In this document: positions 1-6,699 of the stretch, piece after piece
How positions within the stretch are numbered: the first letter of the stretch is position 1
Layout: each line of letters starts with the position of its first letter
Assembly: GCA_946187095.1 (NCBI GenBank)
Contig: CAMHPW010000025.1
Span: forward strand, 1 to 10,744
DNA from: an uncultured Clostridia bacterium
GTDB lineage: Bacteria > Bacillota > Clostridia > Oscillospirales > Acutalibacteraceae
DNA: 10,744 nucleotides
Reading direction: 5' to 3'
Notes under the pieces: generated by a model
Told to the model about the DNA's origin: nothing
Database searches by the model: none
Seen by the model: only the letters and a program-made list of their open reading frames with translations
Made by a program: the position numbers and the translations under genes

Positions 1-240
1 ACATGGGAAATGTCTGAAAATACGGACGGCTTTGAGGAAATGTTCAGGATCACTTTGCAGTTTGAAAAAGAAAATTATTCCCTTGTACTTTATCAGAATG
101 ATCAGAAAGAAATCCTTGCGGAAGTTGACGGCATCAAAAAATGCATCGTGGATACGGATTTTGTCAATAAAATCCTTGCCCAAACCGGAAAGATACCTAC
201 AGAAGAGCCTGTGGCAGTAGTGGAACAGGAAGAGGAATGA
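1..240 (+). CDS. Small acidic protein of unknown function, possibly 5'-truncated
   Basis: I do not recognise this protein. An ATG at 10 gives 76 residues, but the frame is open to base 1, so it may be the C-terminal end of a longer protein cut by the window edge. The only purine-rich stretch before the ATG at 10 sits one base away, too close for a normal ribosome site. A second ATG at 40 follows GAGGA by only two bases. The body alternates hydrophobic and charged residues (FRITLQFEKENYSLVLY), suggesting beta strands, and the tail is very acidic, ending VVEQEEE. There is no signal peptide or membrane segment. Another frame has a stop at 15-17, so an upstream gene could overlap the ATG at 10 by 8 bp. 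The gene converges on the sleC-like gene and shares its terminator. That it is coding is likely; its function is unknown. Confidence 0.55.
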   Translation, partial: TWEMSENTDGFEEMFRITLQFEKENYSLVLYQNDQKEILAEVDGIKKCIVDTDFVNKILAQTGKIPTEEPVAVVEQEEE

Positions 241-247
241 AAATATC

Positions 248-291
248 AAAAGTGTCATTCATAACAAAGCGTTATGAGTGACACTTTTTTT
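248..291. terminator. Bidirectional intrinsic terminator between convergent genes
   Basis: Arms at 248-265 and 271-288 are 18 bases each and pair throughout with a single T-G wobble, closed by a 5-base loop (AAAGC). On the + strand the stem runs into a T tract at 285-291. On the minus strand it ends in TTTT followed by GATATTT. It lies 7 bp after the stop of the small + strand gene and abuts the stop of the sleC-like gene, so it can end both transcripts. The T tract is stronger for the + direction. Confidence 0.9.
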
Positions 292-1508
292 CAGAGAGAA
301 TTTACGGCATTGAAGATATCGGATATCCTGTACCATGTCGGAAAATTCACGATACCCGTCACGGGCAGATCGAAAACTTCCTGAAATGTTCTGACGGACT
401 GTGCTGTTTTCGGACCGTATATGCCGTCAACGGCAAGCTTGCTGATAAGCGGATAGTTATTGGATATCCTGTTTAACTGACGCTGTATCGTTCTGACAGG
501 TTCGCCTCTTGAACCGTTCTGCAAAACTCCCGAAAATGAGAGGGGAATGCCCGAAACCTTTTTGGCCTCTTTCAGAATGATGTCATAGCCGTAATATCTT
601 TTCAAAATCTGAATGGCGGAGTATCCCTGTTCGGCAAGGGACTTTGAACCCCATTGGCTCAGCCAGCCCTCACGGACAACTCTTACACCGTCACTGTATT
701 GTGTAAACAACGGCTGATTGATATCGGGACGGGAGATATAAAGCGTGAAAATCTCATCAACGATATCGGAAATTTCCTGAAAGATATTCCTGCCGTAGAA
801 AAATGCCTGATCGTATGCAGTGGAACTTGTTATCGTGAAGTCATAGCCCTTGCTTCTGTACCATTCCGTATAGACACGGCTCAAAGTGAAGGAAAGTATC
901 GCAAGGATATTTGCTTTGAGAGCTTCACGGGGCCAGCTTGCATAAATCTCACTGCTTGCGACATTCTTGATATAATCTTTAAAAGTCAGTGTATAGTTCG
1001 GGGCGGAACTGTCCGAAGGCACACCTGCATGAACAACGATAAATTCAGGTATGACCGTTTCGGGCAGTACAACAAGATTTCCTGTCGGCAGACGCTTGAT
1101 CTCGGCTTCGGGAATCTTCGGCGGAAAATCTCCCCACAATGTCGGATAGGGGATATCGACATTTTCAAAATTCTGTACGAGATATACATTCTGAATGGAA
1201 GTCGTATCGGGATAAATTTGGATATTCTGTATGAAAGCACTCTGATAGCCGTCAAGGCTGACACGCATATCATACTGATTGAAAGGTCTTGGCTGACCGT
1301 AACTCAAAGAATTTTCAATCGGCGGTGCGGAAAGGATCACAGGCTGTAACTGTCCCTGTATATCCGTGAAAGATTCCTGGATCACCGTATCCGTTTCGGG
1401 TGAAATGATCTCTACTTTTGCATTTTCGGCAGGCTTGCCGATGTTATTCAGAAAGATATTTGTTTTTAAAAGTCCGTAGCCGCCGTTGATATTCTCCACT
1501 TCGGGCAT
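291..1508 (-). CDS. sleC: SleC-like spore cortex-lytic enzyme (pre-pro form)
   Basis: Probable cortex peptidoglycan hydrolase of germinating spores, 405 residues, close to the length of known clostridial SleC. In order: a beta-rich N-terminal domain (about 16-110) resembling carboxypeptidase regulatory-like folds; a linker with FIVVHAGVP near 156-164; a SpoIID/LytB-like catalytic region (about 185-310) with WPREALKANILAILSF, where Glu195 sits at the position of the SpoIID catalytic glutamate, and QWGS at 285-288; and a C-terminal PG_binding_1 domain (about 330-396) with LAVDGIYGPKTAQSVRTFQ. The ATG at 1508 is preferred over an in-frame ATG at 1535 because GAGGAGG lies 8 bases before it. The gene is 43 bp downstream of two Csp-like proteases, the enzymes that activate pro-SleC in C. 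perfringens and C. difficile. The domains are seen directly; function and processing are inferred from the family. It could instead be a related SpoIID-domain peptidoglycan protein with a different spore role. Confidence 0.75.
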   Translation of the reverse strand: MPEVENINGGYGLLKTNIFLNNIGKPAENAKVEIISPETDTVIQESFTDIQGQLQPVILSAPPIENSLSYGQPRPFNQYDMRVSLDGYQSAFIQNIQIYPDTTSIQNVYLVQNFENVDIPYPTLWGDFPPKIPEAEIKRLPTGNLVVLPETVIPEFIVVHAGVPSDSSAPNYTLTFKDYIKNVASSEIYASWPREALKANILAILSFTLSRVYTEWYRSKGYDFTITSSTAYDQAFFYGRNIFQEISDIVDEIFTLYISRPDINQPLFTQYSDGVRVVREGWLSQWGSKSLAEQGYSAIQILKRYYGYDIILKEAKKVSGIPLSFSGVLQNGSRGEPVRTIQRQLNRISNNYPLISKLAVDGIYGPKTAQSVRTFQEVFDLPVTGIVNFPTWYRISDIFNAVNSL

Positions 1509-1516
1509 GGGAAAAA

Positions 1517-1523
1517 CCTCCTC
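1517..1523 (-). promoter_or_regulatory. Shine-Dalgarno site of the sleC-like gene
   Basis: On the minus strand this reads GAGGAGG, 8 bases before the ATG at 1508. It fixes the start there rather than at the in-frame ATG at 1535, which has no such site and would translate across the ribosome-binding site itself. Confidence 0.85.
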
Positions 1524-1526
1524 GTG

Positions 1527-1554
1527 ATTATGCATTATGAATTATGAATTATCA
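1527..1554. repeat. Four tandem heptamers (ATTATGA type)
   Basis: Four 7-bp units in a row on the + strand: ATTATGC, ATTATGA, ATTATGA and ATTATCA. They fill the junction between the second subtilase and the sleC-like gene. The last unit contains the subtilase's stop codon (TGA on the minus strand, 1554-1552). Similar short tandem heptamers occur between genes in many Firmicutes and cyanobacteria, usually without a known function. Confidence 0.75.
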
Positions 1555-3273
1555 AGGTGTTGTGATGTTATAGTTGATTACCGTTTCACGAACTGATGCA
1601 AATGTATTGTATAAATTCATCCTGCCGTAGCCCCATTGATTATTGGGATAGGAAATATTTTCATCTCTGACACAGCCGCTGATGAAAAGACTTTTGATCA
1701 GGTCGCCGTTGATAGTCGGCATATTGTTTTTGACAATGCCCCATTCCATGAGTAAAGCGGCAGCCCCTGCCGTGACGGCGGCAGCGGCACTTGTACCTGT
1801 CATAGTGCCGTAACCTGTGGGGAAAATGCCTTTGATATTCACTCCCGGTGCCGTGAAATCGGGGGATATCTGCGGTACTCTTGTAGGTCCCCATGAAGAT
1901 GATACCGAAAGGCTTTTATCGCTTGGATTGTACGCACCGCAGGTGATAGCCCTTACAGCCGTTGCAGGATAGACAATAGTGTATTCGGGTATGGGCTTTA
2001 AAAATTCCACGCTTTCGGGGACTTGTCCCGTAATGGGCAGCCATGCCCAATACTGACCGTCAATGATATTGTCTCCGAACAGTTTGATATCCCATATACC
2101 GCCTGTGGCATTCCTGAACCCCACGATTAAATTATTGTTGATATCTTTAAAGTATTTGATATGGACCGTTGTATTTTCAAAGACAAGTTTTTCGGAATAT
2201 TCCAGCCCCGATTTGAAAGGAATACGGGGAATTGTTTCGCCTGTCGGGGAAATGACTCCGAGCGATACTTTATCAAATGCGGGATTGAATATCATAACGG
2301 AAAAAGAAGCCCCTTGTTCACCGACACGCACACTGATATTTTCGACTTTGCCGTTTAAGATTTTGCCCTGCGTATGATGTTTTGCATTGGCTTCATTACC
2401 TGCGGCAGTGACAAAGGCATAGCCTGCCCTTTGGGAGATGAATGAAATGTAATCTTCAAAGAGCGTATTGCCGTCATGTGCACTGGAATTGGAACCCATG
2501 CCGATACAGATAACGGCAGGCATGGCAAATTCGACGGCTTTGTCGATAATATATTTGATTCCCAGAAGATAATCCGAAGATTCATATAAATTGGGATTGT
2601 CGGGTGAAAGCAGATATCGGTTGATATAATAATCCCTTGCCCGTTTGAGTTTAACGGCAATGATATTGGCATGGGGGGCGGCACCGATATATTCACCGTT
2701 GGAATTGGCGGCGGCAACTGATGCCAAAAAAGTGCCGTGACCGTCCTCATCAACAGAGGGAACTATCGAAAACGGATTTTCCGACTGCAAGGCATTATTG
2801 AGCTGTTCATTGGAATACGTTGAACCGAAATATAAATTGGGAGTGCGTTCACCGTCAATGCTTTGGTCCCAAATGCTTAAAATTTTAGAGGAACTGTCCT
2901 CAAACTGAAAGGCTTTATTGGTGTAGTCAATGCCCGTGTCGATAATGCCGATAATGACACCGTTTCCCGAAAGGTCAAGAAAGGGCTGATTCAATACTTG
3001 TGTAATGCCGCTGATCTCGTTGCTTTGGATATCGAGAGGTGACATGATTTTCGGAAAGAATGAAAGAAAATCACTGCCCAAATCTACAAGAAGTCGTTGG
3101 ATATATTTTTCATTCGTATAGGCGATAACGGAACTGTTTTCAAGCTGAGTGCCGAGATGGATATAGGGCTTATCCCTGATATATTCACGGAAACGTCTTG
3201 TATTGATGACCTGAAAATCGACAGTTGTAGGAAGCTTTACAAATTCTTCAAGGGGCAAATCATTTTCAGACAA
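1552..3273 (-). CDS. Csp-like subtilisin-family serine protease (CspA/CspC-type)
   Basis: Subtilisin-like (peptidase S8) protein of the clostridial germination protease type. Numbered from the in-frame TTG at 3279, the triad is complete: Asp114 (GIIDTGIDY), His181 (DGHGTFLAS) and Ser497 (TGTSAAAAV), with oxyanion Asn295 (TAAGNEA). Asn295 and Ser497 are about 200 residues apart, against about 66 in subtilisin. This leaves room for the jellyroll domain found in Csp proteins. The first 100 residues look like a prodomain. There is no signal peptide, as expected for a protein packed inside spores. TTG at 3273 (573 aa) is preferred because GGGGAGGG lies 7 bases upstream, whereas TTG at 3279 is only one base from it. 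It overlaps the upstream protease gene by 8 bp, suggesting translational coupling. The usual Pro after GTSxAA is Ala. The family assignment is firm; whether it is CspA- or CspC-like, and whether it is active, is inference. Confidence 0.85.
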   Translation of the reverse strand: MSENDLPLEEFVKLPTTVDFQVINTRRFREYIRDKPYIHLGTQLENSSVIAYTNEKYIQRLLVDLGSDFLSFFPKIMSPLDIQSNEISGITQVLNQPFLDLSGNGVIIGIIDTGIDYTNKAFQFEDSSSKILSIWDQSIDGERTPNLYFGSTYSNEQLNNALQSENPFSIVPSVDEDGHGTFLASVAAANSNGEYIGAAPHANIIAVKLKRARDYYINRYLLSPDNPNLYESSDYLLGIKYIIDKAVEFAMPAVICIGMGSNSSAHDGNTLFEDYISFISQRAGYAFVTAAGNEANAKHHTQGKILNGKVENISVRVGEQGASFSVMIFNPAFDKVSLGVISPTGETIPRIPFKSGLEYSEKLVFENTTVHIKYFKDINNNLIVGFRNATGGIWDIKLFGDNIIDGQYWAWLPITGQVPESVEFLKPIPEYTIVYPATAVRAITCGAYNPSDKSLSVSSSWGPTRVPQISPDFTAPGVNIKGIFPTGYGTMTGTSAAAAVTAGAAALLMEWGIVKNNMPTINGDLIKSLFISGCVRDENISYPNNQWGYGRMNLYNTFASVRETVINYNITTP

Positions 3274-4894
3274 GTTCAAACCCTCCCCATTGATATCGTT
3301 CCATGTAGGAAACGGAATTGCTTAAACACAGAGTGCCATAGCCGAAAGTCTGATTCGGATAAATAATGCCGTCGGAACGCCTTGCACCAAGGCGTAAAAA
3401 AGCCCTGATTCTTTCACCGTAGAGAAAGGGGGAATTTCCGTTGACAATGCCCCACTGCATCATTAAAGCGGCTGAACCCGTTACAAAAGGGGCGGCAAAG
3501 CTTGTGCCTGTAAAATAGTCGTAACCGCCGCCCGAACGTGCGGAAATGACATTGATGGCAGGAGCGGCAATATCGGGAATAAGGGAAGTATCGGGAATAC
3601 CGTTTCCCGAAAATTCGGCAATATTTCCGATTTTATCGTTATAGCCTGATACACGTATCACTTTATGTGCCGTTGAGGGCAGAGTCATTGTATTATAAAC
3701 AGACGGATCGGCAAAATAGGTTTTCGCCGTGACTTCTTCAATGGTCGGCATCCATATATTGATTTCGCCGTCAACGATTGTGGAAGGGATAATTCTTAAT
3801 TTCCATAAGCCTGAACGGATATAATTTTCATTGGCGGAAATATTGAAATAAATTTCCTGTTGGGCGGAATAGCGAGTCGGCTGACCGTAAATGACAGTCA
3901 GAGTCATGTTATCGACACGGACAGTTTTTAAACGGTTTTCGATATTGATGACACCCGAACTGATACCGTTGGGAAATATGAGTTCGACCGCAAATGTATC
4001 GGCAAAGTTTTTCCAAAGGGACAAATAAAAATCGGTAATGCCCGAAGCCGTGAAAAATTCGATTTCCTTTATCTGATTGGATTTGAGAAAGCCGTTGAAA
4101 TGATGCCCTGCACCGCCTTCATTTCCTGTCGGAATGACAAGGACATTTTTCCATTCGGCAGCGATTTCGGAAAGATATTCTTCAAAAAGGCTGCCGCCTG
4201 TATGTGAACCGCTGTTCATGCCGAAACTCATATTAACGGCAACGGGCTTTTGCAGTTCTCTTGATCTGGAAATGATGTATCTGACAGCCCGCATGATATC
4301 GGTTGACTGTGCAAAAAAATCTCCCGAATTACGCCCGACTTTGACGATAATCAAATCGGCATTGAAAGCGACACCGTGATTGCCTGCGGCAATACCTGCA
4401 ACGGCTGTACCGTGACCGTTGAAATCATTGGACGGAACAATTGAAAACGGATCATCGGACTGCAAAGCGGAGTTGATCTGGAACTGCGTGTATTCCGTAC
4501 CCTCATTGAAATTTACAGGCGGAGAGCCTTCAATTGTCTGATCCCATAAATAAAGTATGCGTGTGGAGCTGTCTGCATTTCGGAAATCAATGTGAGTGTA
4601 GTCAATGCCCGAATCTATAATGCCGATAATTGTGCCGCTGCCGTTCAAGTTATAGCTGTACGGATTCTGAACGGAAAGGATGCATGAAGAAGTCAAATCT
4701 GTGGCACCGAGATAAAGTTTTTTGGGAAGTTCGATATCCTCGATTTCGGGGAATGAATAGAGCTGAACGATTTGGTTGGTGTCGATAGAAAGGATCGCAT
4801 AGTTGGGAGAAAGTATTTCGGCATAGGAGTTGAATATATTTGCAACGGAAAAAATATCGCCGTTGTATTTCACGATAATTTCGGTAAGAGCCAT
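3266..4894 (-). CDS. cspB: CspB-like subtilisin-family germination protease
   Basis: Subtilisin-like serine protease of 542 residues that probably activates pro-SleC during germination. The N-terminal 75 residues (EIIVKYNGDI onward) resemble the Csp prodomain that is removed by self-cleavage. The triad is complete: Asp94 (GIIDSGIDY), His161 (NGHGTAVAG) and Ser465 (TGTSFAAPF), with oxyanion Asn258 (PTGNEGG). The 207-residue gap between Asn258 and Ser465 fits the jellyroll insertion known from the C. perfringens CspB structure. There is no signal peptide or membrane segment. The ATG at 4894 follows GGGGGTGAT, a near match to the anti-Shine-Dalgarno complement. Its last codons carry the ribosome site of the next protease gene. 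It is the first gene after the repeat element downstream of spoVAE, so it is either read through from spoVAE or has its own promoter. Calling it CspB rather than another Csp rests on the prodomain, triad and order. Confidence 0.82.
   Translation of the reverse strand: MALTEIIVKYNGDIFSVANIFNSYAEILSPNYAILSIDTNQIVQLYSFPEIEDIELPKKLYLGATDLTSSCILSVQNPYSYNLNGSGTIIGIIDSGIDYTHIDFRNADSSTRILYLWDQTIEGSPPVNFNEGTEYTQFQINSALQSDDPFSIVPSNDFNGHGTAVAGIAAGNHGVAFNADLIIVKVGRNSGDFFAQSTDIMRAVRYIISRSRELQKPVAVNMSFGMNSGSHTGGSLFEEYLSEIAAEWKNVLVIPTGNEGGAGHHFNGFLKSNQIKEIEFFTASGITDFYLSLWKNFADTFAVELIFPNGISSGVINIENRLKTVRVDNMTLTVIYGQPTRYSAQQEIYFNISANENYIRSGLWKLRIIPSTIVDGEINIWMPTIEEVTAKTYFADPSVYNTMTLPSTAHKVIRVSGYNDKIGNIAEFSGNGIPDTSLIPDIAAPAINVISARSGGGYDYFTGTSFAAPFVTGSAALMMQWGIVNGNSPFLYGERIRAFLRLGARRSDGIIYPNQTFGYGTLCLSNSVSYMERYQWGGFELV
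3281..3288 (-). promoter_or_regulatory. Shine-Dalgarno site inside the end of the CspB-like gene
   Basis: On the minus strand this reads GGGGAGGG. It lies within the last codons of the upstream protease (encoding the Gly-Gly of GGFELV) and 7 bases before the TTG at 3273. It decides the downstream start and ties translation of the two proteases together. Confidence 0.75.
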
Positions 4895-4912
4895 AACATC
4901 ACCCCCGAATGA

Positions 4913-5042
4913 ATGAGGAATTAGGAATGAGGAATGAGGAATTGTTTTTTGTCATTCCGAATTTATCATATGTTTGATTTTCATCAAAAATGACAAATGA
5001 GGAATGAAAAATATTTCTCATTCCTCACTCCTCATTCCTCAC
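4913..5042. repeat. 130-bp imperfect palindromic element with inverted heptamer arms
   Basis: Four heptamers of ATGAGGA type lie at 4913-4940. Four more lie inverted (TCCTCAC/TCCTCAT type) at 5015-5042. Between them are three nested inverted repeats: TTTGTCATT (4948-4956) with AATGACAAA (4989-4997); TTTGAT (4973-4978) with ATCAAA (4983-4988) around TTTC, read GAAA on the minus strand; and a perfect 10-bp stem, 4998-5007 with 5018-5027. The spoVAE stop codon falls inside the right arm. On the minus strand the 10-bp stem is followed by TTTGTCATTTTT, so it may act as a weak terminator or attenuator between spoVAE and the protease gene. It resembles a MITE-like or REP-like intergenic element but encodes nothing. 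Confidence 0.7.
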
Positions 5043-5392
5043 TTAGACGATGGTTTTTTGATAAGAGCCATGATAAAGCCGAAGAAAACGGCAGCGGCGA
5101 TCCCTGCGGAACAGGCTGTAAAACCGCCGCTGAAAGCACCTAAAATGCCGTCTTTTGCAACGCTTTCTTCAATGCCTTTTGCAAGGGAATAGCCGAAACC
5201 TGTCAATGGTACGGTTGCCCCTGCACCTGCAAAATCGACAAGGGGTTCATACAGTCCGAGAGCAGTCAAAATCACACCTGATGTCACATAGATCACGAGG
5301 ATGCGGGCAGGAGTCAGTTTTGTTTTGTCGATCAAAATCTGAGCGATAACGCAAAGGATACCGCCGATCAGAAATGCATAAATGTACTGCAA
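5039..5392 (-). CDS. spoVAE: Stage V sporulation protein AE (dipicolinate channel subunit)
   Basis: Small membrane protein of the SpoVA complex, which moves calcium-dipicolinate into the forespore and out at germination. At 117 residues it has the usual SpoVAE length, with about four hydrophobic segments (roughly 3-20, 29-48, 55-70 and 88-111). Family hallmarks are visible: QILIDKTKLTPARILV, TALGLYEPL and AGAGATVPLTGFGYSLAKG. The TTG at 5392 is chosen because GAGGTG lies 8 bases upstream; an in-frame TTG at 5425 has no such site and would translate through it. The stop TGA lies in a heptamer repeat. The usual partners SpoVAC and SpoVAD are not adjacent: upstream is a control region and then divergent rsmH. 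A sigma-G-like promoter upstream fits forespore expression. The family is confident; AE versus an AEb-type paralogue cannot be settled here. Confidence 0.92.
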   Translation of the reverse strand: MQYIYAFLIGGILCVIAQILIDKTKLTPARILVIYVTSGVILTALGLYEPLVDFAGAGATVPLTGFGYSLAKGIEESVAKDGILGAFSGGFTACSAGIAAAVFFGFIMALIKKPSSK

Positions 5393-5400
5393 GAAATATT

Positions 5401-5406
5401 CACCTC
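5401..5406 (-). promoter_or_regulatory. Shine-Dalgarno site of spoVAE
   Basis: On the minus strand this reads GAGGTG, 8 bases before the TTG at 5392. It favours that start over the upstream in-frame TTG at 5425. Confidence 0.7.
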
Positions 5407-5485
5407 GATAAGATATTCTCTGCAAAATCCAAAAAATTATTCACACAGGGAATGAAAATTATTGATAGTAAAATTGTGCATTTTA

Positions 5486-5514
5486 TATTATGAAAGGGGG
5501 AGATATATTTTTTC
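5486..5514 (-). promoter_or_regulatory. Candidate sigma-G-type promoter for spoVAE
   Basis: On the minus strand CATAATA (5492-5486) matches the sigma-G -10 consensus CATWHTA at every position. GAAAA (5514-5510) lies 17 bases upstream and matches the -35 consensus GHATR at four of five positions. It would give a leader of roughly 85-90 bases before the TTG at 5392. SpoVA genes are sigma-G-controlled in Bacillus and Clostridium, so the context fits. The region is AT-rich, so chance matches are easy. Confidence 0.35.
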
Positions 5515-5593
5515 GGATAATTTTATTTCAGCAAGGTGCAAAAAATAAAATGGTCAGTTGTGTATAAAATATAGAAAAAAATTGATAAATCTA

Positions 5594-5622
5594 TTGCATT
5601 TTCGGAATGAATATTTTATAAT
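5594..5622 (+). promoter_or_regulatory. Sigma-A-type promoter of the rsmH-ftsL-pbp-mraY operon
   Basis: TTGCAT at 5594-5599 and a perfect TATAAT at 5617-5622 are separated by the ideal 17 bases. Transcription would start near 5629, leaving about 75 bases of leader before the rsmH start at 5704. No other strong promoter is evident before the later genes, so this one probably drives the whole block. Confidence 0.6.
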
Positions 5623-5703
5623 TAGAATATCGATTGATAGAATGTAAAAATTGTCGAAAGAAACGGTTTTGCATGGAATGAATTGAAAACAAGGCGGTGG
5701 AGT

Positions 5704-6627
5704 ATGAGTTTTTCGCACAGACCTGTTCTTCTGGAACAGACGATCGGTTCTCTGGATATAAAGCCTGACGGGATATATCTGGACGGAACAGCAGGCGGTG
5801 GGGGACACTCTGCTGAAATACTGAAAAGACTCGGGAACGGCAGATTGATATGTGTCGATCAGGATCCCGATGCGATTAGGACACTGCATGAAAGATTTGA
5901 CGGGTATGAAAATGTAACGATAGTGCAGTCAAATTTTTCGGAAATGAGGAGTATCCTGTCTGAATTGGATATAGAATCTCTTGACGGGGTGTTATTGGAT
6001 ATAGGCGTTTCGTCTCATCAGCTTGACACGGCTGAAAGAGGGTTTTCCTATCATAACGATGCACCTCTTGATATGAGGATGAGTCAGAGCGGAGTGACTG
6101 CCGCCGAGCTTGTCAATGAGCTGCAGTTCAGTGAGCTTCTGCATATCCTGTCGGTTTACGGAGAAGAGAAATTCGCAAAGAATATTGCCCGTGCAATAGA
6201 ACGTGAAAGGAAAATTAAAAAAATAGAAACGACATTGGAATTGGCGGAGATAGTGAAAAGTGCATATCCGCCTGCCAAAAGACATGACAAGCACCCTGCA
6301 AGAAAGACGTTTCAGGCATTGAGGATCGCCGTGAACGGAGAGCTTGACAGGCTTTCCAAAGGACTTGACCAGGCGTTTGAGTGTTTAAAAGCAGGAGGGA
6401 GATTGTCGGTCATCACGTTTCATTCGCTGGAAGACAGGATGGTAAAGCAAAGAATGGCAAAATGGTGCGAGGGCTGTACCTGTCCGAAGGATTTTCCGAT
6501 ATGCGTTTGCGGGAATCAGCCGAAGGCGGAATTGATCTTCCGAAAGCCCGTTGAGGCGGAGGAGAAAGAATTGGAGGAAAATCCGAGAAGCCGAAGTGCA
6601 AAACTCAGGTGCTGCAAAAAAATCTGA
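5704..6627 (+). CDS. rsmH: 16S rRNA (cytosine-1402-N4)-methyltransferase RsmH
   Basis: Uses S-adenosylmethionine to methylate N4 of C1402 in 16S rRNA, fine-tuning the ribosomal P site. It has 307 residues, normal for the family (formerly MraW). Hallmarks in order: MSFSHRPVLLEQTI at the N-terminus, the SAM-binding loop DGTAGGGGHS, VLLDIGVSSHQLD, GFSYHNDAPLDMRM, ALRIAVNGELDRL, VITFHSLEDRMVK, and the conserved tail ENPRSRSAKLR. The ATG at 5704 is chosen because it matches the family start and is preceded by an AAGGCGGTGGAG ribosome site. An in-frame TTG at 5683 would add seven residues untypical of the family and read through that site. It is the first gene of the division/cell-wall operon. mraZ, usually just upstream, is missing. 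Confidence 0.97.
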   Translation: MSFSHRPVLLEQTIGSLDIKPDGIYLDGTAGGGGHSAEILKRLGNGRLICVDQDPDAIRTLHERFDGYENVTIVQSNFSEMRSILSELDIESLDGVLLDIGVSSHQLDTAERGFSYHNDAPLDMRMSQSGVTAAELVNELQFSELLHILSVYGEEKFAKNIARAIERERKIKKIETTLELAEIVKSAYPPAKRHDKHPARKTFQALRIAVNGELDRLSKGLDQAFECLKAGGRLSVITFHSLEDRMVKQRMAKWCEGCTCPKDFPICVCGNQPKAELIFRKPVEAEEKELEENPRSRSAKLRCCKKI

Positions 6628-6699
6628 ATATGTGTCAATTTACATAAAGTCCGTCTGATTGCGGAACAGGCAGGACATTTTGGGAAAGGGTGTATGGAT

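Larger units (their letters stand above)
5393..5703. other. Divergent intergenic control region
   Basis: This 311-bp AT-rich stretch separates spoVAE from rsmH. It holds the sigma-A-like promoter for the division block and the sigma-G-like candidate for spoVAE. A second possible + strand promoter, TTGATA (5462-5467) with TATTAT (5486-5491) 18 bases apart, shares bases with the sigma-G-like -10. No ORF of useful length is present. No repeated TGGG boxes of the MraZ-binding kind were seen before rsmH. Confidence 0.6.

Noticed and set aside
654..1349. 231-codon open frame on the + strand
   Set aside because: It lies wholly opposite the sleC-like gene, whose domains and ribosome site are clear. 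The product is Cys- and Ile-rich with no recognisable domain and no good Shine-Dalgarno site.
4966..4972. Sigma-G-like -10 (CATATGA, minus strand) before the CspB-like gene
   Set aside because: Six of seven bases fit, but no acceptable -35 lies 16-18 bases upstream, and the site sits inside a palindrome that explains the sequence.
4913..5042. Possible CRISPR-like array
   Set aside because: The units are 7 bp, directly abutting, without spacers, and occur in opposite orientations. This is tandem repeat structure, not repeat-spacer structure.
5414..5442. Second sigma-G-like candidate for spoVAE (GAATA, 17 bases, GAGAATA)
   Set aside because: Its -10 is a poorer match than the one at 5492-5486, and the start point would fall right on the Shine-Dalgarno site.
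5493..5565. Strong purine run AAAGGGGG and a short ATG frame (MVSCV) before rsmH
   Set aside because: No start codon lies at a proper distance from the purine run, and the ATG at 5550 opens only five codons. There is no sign of an mraZ remnant.
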